Source: Primula veris (taxonomy: Eukaryota; Streptophyta; Magnoliopsida; Ericales; Primulaceae). Taken from it: a stretch of 64,000 bases of DNA. This document shows, one piece after another, positions 10,155 to 29,710 of this stretch. Each line of letters starts with the position of its first letter. Position 1 is the stretch's first letter. The notes below the pieces were generated by a model. It had not been told where the DNA came from. It did not search any database and saw only the letters and a list, made by a program, of their open reading frames with translations. The position numbers and the translations under genes are program-made. The stretch lies in contig OY821740.1 of NCBI GenBank assembly GCA_963682055.1, forward strand, positions 10,936,814 through 11,000,813, in the 5' to 3' direction.

Positions 10155-10328
10155 TTAACAAATCCAACTCTTACCCGTCATCCGATCTCGAACTTTCACG
10201 TCGCCGTCGTGCGCCTCTCATTTGACGACCGCATCTCCATCGTCACCGACCTCGAGTTTTTGACCTCGCTCTACACCCTCGCCGTCCACTCCGACGGATG
10301 TCTCCGTCTCAATCTCCACCGAAAATAG
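10155..10328 (+). other. GC-rich, coding-like fragment inside the MULE
   Basis: In an otherwise AT-rich element, 10165-10325 is GC-rich and open in one frame up to TAG at 10326-10328. The frame reads protein-like with mixed residues (for example VVRLSFDDRISIVTDLEFL). It is followed by a long GA-rich tract to about 10520. A second GC-rich patch is at 9145-9180. This could be host exon sequence captured by the MULE. The parent gene is not recognised. Confidence 0.35.
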
Positions 10329-10835
10329 AGATCGGAGAGAGGGAGGGGAAGAATGAGAGAAAGATCGAAAAAAGAGAAAGATAATAAGAGAGATCGAAAA
10401 GAGAGATGAAAGAGGAGGGAGAGATCGGAGAGAGAAAGAAGGAGCAGACGATAGATCGGAGAGTGAGTGAGATGAGGAGAGAAAGGAGAAAGAGATTGAG
10501 TGAGAGGATGAGAGAGAGAGTAAATATTACAGATTTTTATTATTATTAATTGAAGGTATGCTTTTGATAATGTAACTTTTAATGGTATATTTTTGTTAAT
10601 GTAATAAATGTAGGGTATATTTATGTTAATTGCCCCATTATTAATTAATAGACAAGATTGGATTGCCGCCATCAATAATTTATTCCCATTGTTGCCCTCC
10701 GCTTCGGTATTATTTAGGGGATAGGTTAAACAAAATTAAAAACATAGGGTACAATACAATTGAAGTAGGAAAATTTTCAATAGATATTTTAATACATATA
10801 CTACAAAATTACAATGTGTGTAGTTGTTATTAACC

Positions 10836-11115
10836 CTAGGACCGGGTTTGATCCGGTTTGGTTTTTGGCAAAATCGAAACCGAAATCGAGCATATTTTTC
10901 GGTTTTGGTCTTTTTATTTTTTGGACCGAACCGGACCGGTTTTTTCGGTCCAGTTTCGGTTTTTTTTCGGTTATTTTTTGTATTTTTCGGTCTATTTCTG
11001 TTTTTTTTTGGATTTTTTCGGTTTCGGTCTTTTTCGGCTCGGTTTCGGTTTCGGTCTTTTTCGGGTTTTTTCGGTTCGATTATTGGTTCGGTTCGGTTTT
11101 TCTGATTTTTCGCCC
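10836..11115. repeat. ACCGG/TTCGG-rich repeat
   Basis: Dense runs of TTTCGGTTT and ACCGGACCGG-like motifs. The flanks TTAACCCT and TTAAACCCT could be a decayed target duplication of a hAT-like MITE. The plus-strand ORFs over it are low-complexity and not believed to be genes. Confidence 0.5.
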
Positions 11116-11144
11116 AGCACTAATTAAACCCTTAGTGTAAGATT

Positions 11145-11336
11145 CACTACAAAAAAATAACCAAATCGCGACGGGATTAGTGACGGTATTTTTTGTTACG
11201 AGCTTATTAGCGACGGTTTTTGTGACGGATATGTGACAATTTAGTCAATTTGCGATAGATTTATGACAGATTTTTAATTAGTGACAAGCTTGTGACATTT
11301 TTTAACTCTCATTAAATTAAATATTATTTTGCAGTG
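11145..11336. mobile_element. Short CACTA-type MITE
   Basis: Begins CACTACAAAAAAATAA and ends ATTATTTTGCAGTG (other strand CACTGCAAAATAAT), with a 3-bp duplication ATT on each side (11142-11144, 11337-11339). The interior has subterminal GACGG/GTGACGG repeats, typical of CACTA (En/Spm) ends. 192 bp, no coding capacity. Confidence 0.7.
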
Positions 11337-12660
11337 ATTTCCAGAACTAAGAGGAAACTATAATATACTCAAACTATATTGGGCTTCACACTGTCATTTT
11401 CAAGGGTGTTAATTATGTAAGTGTATATAGTATAGGAGTTCTAAAATATATATTATCCTCGAAAGTAAATAGTGTATGGTGTCAATTTATTCATTTATGG
11501 TAAGACATCTAGTAGGGTTTGATGTGGACAGCCGACACAAAGTTAGATATAATAACTCATTCAATCATATCATTTTATTACAATAACCCAATACGATTAA
11601 ATTATTCTGTCTAATTTAATTATTTCTTTTAAAAAATACTTATATATTTTTTTATTAATTACAATAATACCATACTCACATAAAAAAATATAAAAAATAA
11701 TAACTAATAACATTATTTATCTCTATTTAACAAACAAACATTCTTTTAACTCTTATCATCTTATACTATTTTTTTTTTATTATCCATATATTTGTATTAT
11801 AAATACATTTATTTTTTATAATTTAATTGCACATGACACGATTACTTTGTACTTGTGTGTATATATATAAACAAGTGTATTAATACGAGATACAAATCGG
11901 TAATGTACCAATCCCGTACCTAAACAGTGTATCTTTTGACCTCTATTTTGGGAGAAATTATTTGGTGCTCTTGAATGACTCCTCTAACCCACTTTATAGC
12001 TACAACGAGATATTTCAAGAGCAGGTACAAGATCAACTTACATTTATTTATTTTCTGTCAAGTTTCTAAGAGTTTGAATAAAAATACAAAAGTACTTGAA
12101 AAAGTAGATTAGAGATGTGAACGTCTCCGTTTTTTTTATAAGATATGAACGTCTCCTCTTCTTGTCGATTATAGAAAATAAGTAGGAGTATTAATCAATT
12201 AGTTATTTGCTTGTTTCAACCTTCTTGTAAATCACCTTCCTAATTAATCCCTCCTTTTGTCTTTACTTGAACATGATTGACTTTGTCTTCATTCAAGAAA
12301 TACAAATAACGCCAATTAATTAGGATAGTTCTGACGTCTTTTTTATATTCAACTTTTAAATCGTTTTAGACGTTTGTTTAACTTTGGCTGAAAAAATTTG
12401 TAGCCCATCTCATAGTAATACAAAGTATTGTCTTTTATAATGGACAAAATAGGCCATCGAATACAGTAAATTCTTCCTGTATTGTATCACGAGGGAAAAC
12501 TATTTCGTTCTAAAAAAAGGACTTATTTTTTGCTTTTTTGTGCCTCTTAAGGTATTAAGAGAAAACTAGCGTTTCGCCCCCCCAATACTATGAAAAAAAA
12601 ACTCATTTATAACAAGAATTGTATAGAATATTAGTCCGTCCTATTAGATATTCTTGGTTC
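11337..12660. other. AT-rich non-coding stretch; decayed 5' flank of GH1 copy 1
   Basis: No gene seen. 12135-12310 is homologous to the promoter region of copy 2 (19175-19325; shared CGTCTCCTCTTCTTG and CAACCTTCTTGTAA). About 330 bp of unrelated DNA then separates it from the exon 1 relic, so the TATA region of copy 1 is lost or displaced. Confidence 0.6.
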
Positions 12661-12908
12661 TGTCCCTAACCCCGACAGTAATATCCAAATCGTTGTGGTT
12701 GAGGTCAGTTATTTTGGCACTTTTACTAGTTCTTGATGTAACATACTTTCACTTTGGAATTGGGAAAGCAAATCACATGCTCAGTCGCAATAGCTTTCCC
12801 CACGGTTTTGCCTTCGGGACCGGCTCATCGGCCTACCAAGTATGTATATTCTTCATGACGGGTAAAAATCAAGATAGAAAAAAAAATACAATAAAATTAT
12901 TAAGGACG

Positions 12909-12955
12909 GACAAAATAAACCAAATCACGTGCTCAATCGCAATAGTTTCCCCCAC
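12909..12955 (+). repeat. Local duplicate of part of GH1 exon 1
   Basis: AATCACGTGCTCAATCGCAA and the next bases repeat 12769-12812 of the exon 1 relic with a few changes, about 140 bp further on. It is an extra scar within the pseudogene. Confidence 0.6.
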
Positions 12956-13383
12956 TTATTTCACCCCCTCTTTCTCTCTCTATGATATTCCTTTCATTGA
13001 GATCACTAAGAAGGGTCTGGTTTTTGTTATATCACTTCACATAAAATCACCATAACATGGTCAATGGAAAACATAATACCAATTGCAATTTAGTCACTTT
13101 TGATCGTCTGTTTCACACAAATTTTCACCAAGTGCTGAAAACAGGAAAAATGAATGCGAAGCAAAATAAATTTTATTTATCAATTAATTTGTTCTCTGAT
13201 AATTTCTAAAATAAAATATAGAAATAAAAGTCATTTGATTCTCCTCTTCGAACAATTTGTGATGGCTCGAAATGTTGTTGTAGACTCTCTGATGAATTTT
13301 ATTGAGTTTGCTGAAATTGAGTAAAATTATTCGGATTTGATGAAGAATTTTGTAGTTTTGTTGATTTCGTTGATGATCTTGAC

Positions 13384-13940
13384 GCTCTTCAGATTTGGTG
13401 AAGAACTTGGAGATTTTGATCTAGAGAAACGTGTTTTTGCCTTTGTGTAGTCGTTCCTGAAGATCGAATGCCGGTTTGTTGTAGATTTCTTGGGTGGAGT
13501 TCTTCAGATTTGTTGAAGAACTTTGAAGACTTTGATTTGCAGAAACGTCTTTGCTAATTGCTTGTAGTCATTCCTGAAGATCGAATGCCGATTTGTTGTA
13601 GATTTCCTGGGTGGAGTTCTTCAGATTTGTTGAAGAACTTTGAAGACTTTGATTTGCAGAAACGTGTTTGCTAATTGCTTGTAGTCGTTTCTGAAGATCG
13701 AAGACAGATTTGTTGCAGAACTTTTTCAGATTTGGTGAAGAAGTTTGAAGACTTTGATTTGCAGAAACGTCTTGCTTATTACTTGTAGTCGTTCCTGAAA
13801 ATCGAATGCAGATTTGTTGTATGAGTTCTTCAGATTTGGTGAAGAGCTTGAAGATTTTGATCCGTAGAAACGCCTTGCTTGCTGCTTTTAGACGTTCTTG
13901 AAGATCGAATGCCAAGTTTATTGCAGATTTGTTGCAGACT
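13384..13940. repeat. 103-117 bp tandem repeat in the LTR-like block
   Basis: The marker CTGAAGATCGAATGC recurs at 13457, 13574, 13691, 13795 and about 13898 (spacing 117, 117, 104, 103). The minus-strand ORF over it arises from the repeat. Confidence 0.85.
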
Positions 13941-13984
13941 TTGAAGGCGTTCGTTGAGGCCGGAGTGTGCAGAGCTTCCCTAGA

Positions 13985-14154
13985 AGTTGATCCCCTGACG
14001 TTTGTGGAGGAGCGGAGCTGATTCCCTGACGGCCGTGGAGGAGCGGAGCTGATTCCCTGGCGTCTGTGGAGGAGCTTCTCTCTCTAGTTTTCAAGACTTT
14101 TTGATTATTTTTTTATTGTGAGAATTATGACAACCCCCCCCCCCCCCCCCCCCC
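13985..14154. repeat. 31-bp triplicate and 21-base poly-C run
   Basis: TGGAGGAGCGGAGCTGATTC-type units recur with 31-bp spacing (14005, 14036, 14067). A run of 21 C follows at 14134-14154. The run length may be affected by sequencing error. Confidence 0.8.
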
Positions 14155-14664
14155 TCTATTTATAGCTTTTGGGGTGAAATTTTAATTTAATTGCAAGACC
14201 ATCTCCTCAAGTTTGGGGCCATTATCATATATGACCAACACTTGTCATTTGATTTAAATTTAGTATTTGTGGTTTAGAAACATTTTAATAAGTTCTATAA
14301 TTTTAAGAAACTCTTTGTTTGCTCCATACTAAATGACTTTTAACAAAATAAATACTTTTATTTTATTTTAATTTACTATCTTAATTTTATGGGATAATAA
14401 ATTATAATTTCTTTTCTTTTAAATTACTATTAACTTTTTTTTTTATTTAAATTTAGAAATTAGTAATCAATTTAATTTTATTTAAAATACACATAGCGTA
14501 TTTTTAATAACCGTAAATTTTACGTGTCAACATGATCAAACACAACAACTTTTTTTGCACTTTTTTTTCGGGGTGAATTAATTTTGCATGTATACATACA
14601 GAATAGTGGGCAGTGCTATGAATGGAAGAAAAAACCTACCAGCAATTAATTCGGAAGGGTTCTT

Positions 14665-15094
14665 CACTGCAACAAACTAAAAAATTAGGTATATATTTTT
14701 TTTAAAAGCTAATCAAAATTTGTTTTCAAATTGTAATTTTTTGAGACAAAAATAATCTTTTAATCATAAAAATAAATTTTGTTTTCCATAAATCTAACTT
14801 TTATACGCATAATTTTAAAAAATATGTCTCCAAATACAATCTCATATGGACATAAAAATACAATTTAATTTCGTACCAAAAATTATCTGGAGACAAGTTT
14901 TAATTGTCTGCTTATGTCGTATGTGATTGTCTTTGATTTTTTTTTTCAAATTATGTGCATAAATGTTAGATTTGAGAACAAAAAAAATCTTTTTGTGTCT
15001 AAAATATTATTTTTATTCCGAAAAATTACCATTTGAATATAAAATTTGATTGATTTTAAAAATATTATTTATAATTGTTAAGTTTGTTGTAGTG
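14665..15094. mobile_element. CACTA-type MITE, 430 bp
   Basis: The left end CACTGCAACAAACT matches the right end read on the other strand (CACTACAACAAACT). Flanks CTT and CTC are a possible decayed 3-bp duplication. AT-rich, non-coding. Confidence 0.55.
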
Positions 15095-15742
15095 CTCATA
15101 CAGCCGGAAAGGAGACCCATTTTTTTTAATCAAAACATGTTTTCATGATTGCCTGTTATGAAAATGTTCATGTTTTAAATAGATTTAATATCAAGCGAGA
15201 CAGGGATTACGTGTATTTTGATGGTCAAACACTTCAGCTTAGAAAGAGAAGTGAAAGCCCACGGCAAGAGATGAGTGAAAAAGGACTAATTAATTAATGG
15301 AGTTAACTAGGGTTAGTTTCAATTAATGTGTTTTAATCTGAACGGTTAAAATAAACGGTTCATATTATAGTGTCTACTTTTATGCCATTGTTTAGAAAAA
15401 AACATTATTAACCTTATGAAACTACATTGTGACATCTAAAAAATATTCATCTTCACAACCACATAACTTGTCGTAGTCTCTATTTTGTATAATAAGGGGT
15501 TTTATGCATTACTAGTCTGGACCAAATAAATATGGACACAGATATACATATTGAATGTACATGCTTCTTCTAAATTCATTGTAACTTGGCAGGGCGGGAG
15601 TGAAGGTAAGCGGTTTTTTCGCTTGGTCATTTTTAGACAATTTTGAATGGTCGAATGGTTATAACTCAAGGTACGGAATGATGGACTCGAAAGATATCTC
15701 AAGCGTTCAGCTACGTGGTTCAAGAATTTCCTTGTTGGATAG

Positions 15743-17300
15743 TAAAGTTTCATGATCAGCTTCTTGTCTTTGAAATTATGGTTATAAATCACGACCTTCT
15801 AGTTTATGATATTGTTGTTGTATCTTATATGTGACAAGTTTAGCATTGAAAACTGCATTCACGGATGATGTTCCCTACGGAAAATAATAAACACACAATA
15901 AAATTAATTTTAAGATTTTTTTTAAAAGAATGGTTTATTGGTAACTCCCGTTGGCTTTGGGATATGTCGAATGTTATTTCTTTCAAATTTCCATCTTGAA
16001 TATTAATGTCTTAAGACGTCTATTCTAATTTGAAATAACTGGCAGGAAAAGAAATCAACATATATTGGTGCTAATCAAAAGAAAGAAATTGCCTTAATGA
16101 TTTTGTTCATTTCTGTCATATTCGGTTAAAATATGCAAGTATTCAATTATCAATGGTTTTTAATTGATCAACACATTGTTTACATGCGAAGTGTCCATTG
16201 TCCATCCTAGTCCCTAGCTTATGACTCGTTAGCAAATACAGAAAATTACAGGAAATTGGCTTTATGACTCGTTAGCAATTACAGGAAAGAGGAAGTTCAC
16301 AATCATAAATAGCAATTACAGGAAAGAAAAGACAATATCCAAAATTTGAGGACCACATAAATTTTTTTATTTTTTATTTTACCACAAGAAAACTTGCAAT
16401 CATCTTTATATTCATCTTCTTCATTAAACTTCAAAATTTAGGCACCCTCTGTTCATATATTCATCCACAGCAAGCACACTAATTATAAGCAAGCTGTGAT
16501 AATCAAAATATTGAAAGTTATGCATATTGTTTACTGGGGAAAAAATTTGAATTTTGAGCTTCAAATGTAAAACATCCATACTATTACTGCATCAGACCAA
16601 AATTTCAAACAGATTAAACATTAATGATAGGGTGCTTTAATGATATGTTTGCATGAAATATAGAGTTCCAAATCTAAGATCAGGAGACGGTAACATGGTA
16701 ACAGCGAAATGTTCTTTCTATAAAAGGGACAAGCATTAGTGTTTGCTGAAAAAAATCATTCTAAATATTGTACTGATATGTACAGTCATTTTGTGAACTC
16801 AATAGATGAAATATGAGAAACTGAACAAAGGAGTTATCCCCTAAAGTGGCTAAAAGGCGAGTGCTATGCGCGTTCATAACTATAAACTTTGATAAAATCT
16901 GATTGTTAGTGTTAGGAAACTACTACTTGTAAAATACAATCCGGATATATAATATGGAGTATTATAACTAACACGGAAATGAATTAGTCAAACTTAATTA
17001 CATATATTATGAGTATTAATTTTGTCGTCTCTTACAACCTTGAAACAAAATACAGACAAGGAACAAAAGTATATTTCAGCCGGAAGGGAACATATATTGG
17101 ATTAATGTGAGACATTTGTGTGTGTGTATATATAAATTCTAACATTATGCGCGGACCTGGTTGGCAGTACAGCTGCAATAGCTTATTATCGTATCTATTA
17201 TTATAATTTTTTTTAAATTAAAAGAAATTGCAGCACCGTGCATTATCTATCTTTACAAGATTATAACATTTTTTTCTTTAGTTTTAAAACCAAGTTACGA
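15743..17300. other. Non-coding spacer
   Basis: The first 150 bp resemble the 3' flank of copy 2 (shared TGACAAGTTTAGCATT). Beyond that the stretch is AT-rich and no gene, RNA or repeat is recognised. Confidence 0.5.
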
Positions 17301-17530
17301 TTATAGAGTTGCCTTTCTTATCTTTCAATATGAGTTATATTGTATGTACTTGTACTTTATATTGTGTCGGTGACGGTTCTACAATTTATAAGAAAGAAAC
17401 CATAATACAAACTGTACATTATATAAGGGGTCTAATATTTTCTACCAAATATTTGAGGGATTCCGTTGTCCAGATACTTAGAGTTTTTTATTTTTTTATT
17501 TTTTATAATCAGAAAATCTTATTTGTGCTT

Positions 17531-17580
17531 TGCAAGCGGCAAGGTTCGAATCCTGATAATAAACGTAGTATACTCGGATA
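17531..17580 (+). repeat. tRNA-like B-box fragment, possible SINE relic
   Basis: GGTTCGAATCC at 17543-17553 fits an RNA polymerase III B box. The surrounding about 45 bp resembles 48996-49045, which has GGTTCAAACCC and the same following GTATACT segment. No clear A box or poly(A) tail. Confidence 0.35.
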
Positions 17581-17771
17581 CCATCCACTTAAACCGACCA
17601 ATTTTGCTAGGACGTTAGAACTGTGTTTATGTTTTTTGTACAATAATATTTATTTATTTTAAAATAAACAAGGGCCACCACCTTTTGACATGGGAAAGCC
17701 ATGTGGCTAGAGGACCAAGTTACATTATTTTATGTCAATTCTACGGGTATTAATTTATGATTATTACGTTA

Positions 17772-18006
17772 CATTCCTTCTCAATTAATTATCAATTACG
17801 AAATTATATACAAATTTGATCGAATAATAACTTGTATCAAAATTATCGGAATAAAATTTTTTAAAAGTTAATCATATAGTTCAAACATTAAATTATATGA
17901 TTTAGTTTTAAAATTTTTTATTTTGATAATTTTGATATATGTTATAAGACGGTCAAAATTACACGTAATTTCATAGAGGACAATTAATTGGAAACGGAGG
18001 AAATAC
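17772..18006. mobile_element. Stowaway-like MITE, copy 2
   Basis: 235 bp between TA dinucleotides; the same family and length as 7921-8160 but at a different place within the duplicated flank, so an independent insertion. Confidence 0.75.
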
Positions 18007-18039
18007 TATATATGGATGATATATCTTAATCTTAGTTTA

Positions 18040-18960
18040 AAATTTCAAAAGCAAGAGAAAACTAAAATACTCATAATCAAATTCGAGAAAAAAATTCAAA
18101 TAGCATCAAAGAGCACCAATTAAAAAAAATTGAGAGAACCAAAGAGTATCCCAAAAAAAAAAAAAAAGACGAAAAAAAAATATAAAAAATAAAAACTACC
18201 AAACATAAGTAAAAAGTTATAGAGCATCAAAATCTATTAAACAAAAGGTGAAAAAAATATAAAGTATTAAACAATCGAATGAAGTTTAAGTTTTACTATC
18301 TATTTTTTTTTAATGTTGCTCCGAGATGCTACACTTTTTAATGAAGTTTAAATTAGAGCATCAAACAAACAAATTAGAGATTAATAAATAGCATCAAACA
18401 TAAAAAAAAAAAAACCGTGAACAAAACTCAAAAACAATAATTGACCATATAGCATCAAATGAAAATATACTAAGAACGTATAACTATAGAGTATCTGATA
18501 ACATAAACATCAAATTATTAATTTAACCTTCCTAGCACAAAAATTGAAAAAAAAACATATAACAAAAAAGGATAGCAATAGAGAATACCAAAAATGGTTT
18601 AAAAAAAAAACAAATAACACAAGTGAAAAATTATAATATACTTGCAAAGTGTAAAAAAACATTAATCAAGATAATTAGAAATAATAAAAGCATAAAAGGA
18701 TAAACGAAAAAACGAAAAAACCAAATAACAATGAAAAATAAAATCCAGAGCATATAAAGTATTGATGAATGGAGATAAAAATAAAAATAATGGGGAAACT
18801 CAATATTAGAAGGAAAAGTAAATGAATCACATTGAATATGAAGAAAGTATATGTATATAGAGATAGAAAAAAAAGAATGGGAGAGATGATGAGTCTTTAT
18901 ATATACGATTTAACATTGGGAGAGAGAATTAAGAATAAACACATGATGCTAAAAAATAGT
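18040..18960. repeat. A-rich degenerate repeat
   Basis: Scattered AGCATCAAA(A/C)-like words in a strongly A-rich stretch. No ORF worth keeping. Confidence 0.4.
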
Positions 18961-19317
18961 GAGTTAGTTACTAGTTTTGCTATAATAATTAAAGGGTAAT
19001 ATGAGGTTATTTTCCATGCTATATATCAAGTTTTAATAAAGATTTTCATCATGTTTTTTTTGATAAATAAGCTTGTAGTAGTGTATTAAACCATCATTAT
19101 CCCTTATTTAATGAAAATAGGAAATGTACCTATCTTGCAAAAATGAAATATGAGCATCTCCTTTTTGGTCAGATATGAACGTCTCCTCTTCTTGGCGATT
19201 ATGAAAATAAATTCATATTCACTATTATTTGTTTGTTCAACCTTCTTGTAATTCACTTTCCTAGCCCTTCGTTTTGCCTTTACTTGGACATGTTTGATCA
19301 AGTCTTTATTTAAGCAA

Positions 19318-19326
19318 TATATAAAT
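19318..19326 (+). promoter_or_regulatory. TATA box of GH1 copy 2
   Basis: TATATAAAT lies 51 bp before the ATG; copy 4 has TATAAATA at 49 bp. The short distance implies a leader of about 20 nt. Confidence 0.6.
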
Positions 19327-19368
19327 TAGAGTACTGAAAAGGAGATATTCACATCATTGTGGCTGAAC

Positions 19369-24030
<4,662 letters not shown>

Positions 24031-24062
24031 AATTTCTTAATTTGAAATAAGAAGTTTCCATT

Positions 24063-24068
24063 AATAAA
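24063..24068 (+). terminator. Poly(A) signal of GH1 copy 2
   Basis: AATAAA 33 bp after the stop codon. Confidence 0.5.
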
Positions 24069-25530
24069 TAGGACTTTTTTTCCCTTTTTCTTTTTTTTAT
24101 AAGAAATTTAAATATCTATTTGCAAGTGAATAAATCATGAGCCTATTGTTTCTGAAATTACCGTTGTCTCTTTTATGTGACAAGTTTAGCATTAGTCGCA
24201 TATATAGCAGATTATGTCCCTAAATGTTACTAATAAATTTGCAGATTCAGTACATTACATTAATTGGAAAATTAATGACCCCACAATCTAATTAATTTCA
24301 ATAAAAGTTTTCAAAAATAAGTTATTGGCAACTCTTTGAGATATGTAGACTTTACTGACAAGTTTAGTTTACGATGGAAAATGTCAACTATCAATTCCAG
24401 TCATTCATTTCCTATTACTATTCATGTTCCAAACTTTACTGACAAGTTTTTCTGTCAATTTCCTTTACTTGGCTGCAACAATAATAAGAAAGGTATGTAA
24501 AAGTAGGAACAGGGGTCAAAAACTGTGTTTTTTTAGACTGTTGGATCACTTTGGTTTTAATCTAACGGTGGAATATCATTTAAAATAAATTAAACATAAG
24601 GGGAAAAACCAATGTCTCTCTTAAAGAAATCTCAATTAGAGGTAGAGGTAGAAACTTAAGTTTATTGTTTTGACAAATTTGTTAAAAAATTCTCCAAATG
24701 TTCCAAAACTGAGTATTGAATCAAGAATTTTTTATTTTTTTTAAAATCTTTCTTATTGAAGAAATTTGCCTATGTGGTTGATGAATGTAAATCTTTATTG
24801 GGTTTTCATCTAAAAAGGTTAAATAGGAGAATTATAGATCGAAAATAGAGAGACGAAAATAATTTTAAATTTTGAGATTTGATAATTGGTGATATTGCCC
24901 ATGTTAGGACGAGAGAGGATAAATTTACTGTATTTGAAGGTTGGCCTGTTTTGTGCCATTTGTAACTCATCCTAGGATTATAAACAAAATGATCCAAGAT
25001 ATGAAAACAAAACACAATTTTTCTGACTGTGAAATGGACAAAGTCAGAGATCCCTTTTTCATAAAAGTAAAGTGTGATGATTTATTTTGGTAAATAGTTG
25101 TATTTTTCATAATGAAAAATTAAATTGGAACAGAATGGTCAGTTGGTACCAGAATTCTACTAAGATTACTATAGTAAAATGACAACTCTCTAAGAAAAGT
25201 GAACATATTTTTAAATGACAGCCAAGAGTAAATTGTGAACGTTTCAATAGTCAGGTGTTTGTTTATGAAGGCTTGCTAAAATGTAACTAAAAACCAGGTG
25301 AACAAGAAGAAACTAAAAAAAAAAAGGAAATAAACTCAACTATTCCCTGGACTTGGTTCAGGCAAAGAAGTATAGAAAGGAAACGAGGGGGATATTCCGA
25401 AAAAATTTCCTGTTTCAATCCATCCACTTAAAACTTTATAAAATTAATTATCTTCCGTACTTAAAAAGCAAAGAGCATTGCTACTAATTCCCATTCTGTT
25501 TGTTACTTACATTATGGATTTCAATTAACA
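24069..25530. other. Spacer between GH1 copies 2 and 3
   Basis: AT-rich. I looked for exons 1 and 2 of copy 3 and found none; homology to copy 4 intron 2 starts only at about 25530. Confidence 0.6.
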
Positions 25531-25614
25531 TATGTTTAGAACGAGCTTCAAAAAGTGAAACTTGATTAGTGCATGGCTTTTTAAACTTAACTCCACTTTG
25601 TAATGGTATTGCAG

Positions 25615-29710
<4,096 letters not shown>

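Larger units (their letters stand above)
8967..10636. mobile_element. Non-autonomous Mutator-like element (MULE)
   Basis: Perfect 9-bp duplication ATTATTAAT at 8958-8966 and 10637-10645. The ends align without gaps for about 85 bp at roughly two-thirds identity (shared AATTAACA, CAAAAA.ATACC, ATTATCAAAA.CATA). A 9-bp target duplication with long degenerate inverted repeats is the signature of Mutator-like elements. No transposase ORF is present; the interior holds a minisatellite and two GC-rich patches. Confidence 0.8.
8293..10707. mobile_element. Outer inverted-repeat DNA transposon carrying a nested MULE
   Basis: The left end GGAAGCGGGG...AATAAATTGCTATTGGCGGCAATCCAATC-like sequence is matched on the other strand at the right end (CCGAAGCGGAGGG...AATAAATT...GGCGGCAATCCAATC). 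Flanks are an exact 8-bp direct repeat, TATTATTT, at 8285-8292 and 10708-10715. Without the inner element and its duplicated 9 bp it would be about 736 bp. The 8-bp duplication fits hAT or MULE types; no transposase is present. Confidence 0.65.
13106..14532 (-). repeat. LTR-like block (possible solo LTR) inside GH1 copy 1
   Basis: Read on the minus strand it starts TGTTGACACG (14532), has TATAAATAGA at 14164-14155, then a repetitive leader, and ends near TGTTTCACAC (13109, other strand). The two ends form an imperfect inverted repeat. TGATC occurs just outside both ends (13101-13105 and 14533-14537), as expected for a 5-bp duplication, but the left edge does not start exactly with TG. No coding sequence. 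Confidence 0.45.
12680..15742 (+). pseudogene. GH1 beta-glucosidase relic (copy 1): exons 1 and 13 only
   Basis: Exon 1 homology ends at 12839 before an intact GT donor; its reading ends FGTGSSAYQ, as in the complete copies. The start is lost: about 15 bp around the ATG present in copy 2 are deleted. Exon 13 homology is 15593-15742 after an intact CAG acceptor, starting AGVK-like and ending in TAG. It has a 19-bp deletion that shifts frame after the [12 protein letters not shown] segment. Exons 2-12 are missing; the space is filled by an LTR-like block (13106-14532) and a CACTA MITE (14665-15094). Intron 12 sequence before exon 13 is still similar to that of copy 2. No functional enzyme is possible. 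Confidence 0.9.

Noticed and set aside
10814..11140. Plus-strand ORFs rich in Phe, Gly and Arg
   Set aside because: Low-complexity TTCGG repeat; three overlapping frames are open at once.
13568..13915. 115-aa minus-strand ORF (repeated SANQSLQ)
   Set aside because: It follows the 103-117 bp tandem repeat in an LTR-like block; no start or splice context.
14134..14154. Poly-C run as a functional G-quadruplex element
   Set aside because: A bare homopolymer at an LTR-like leader; length is unreliable and no partner runs are present.
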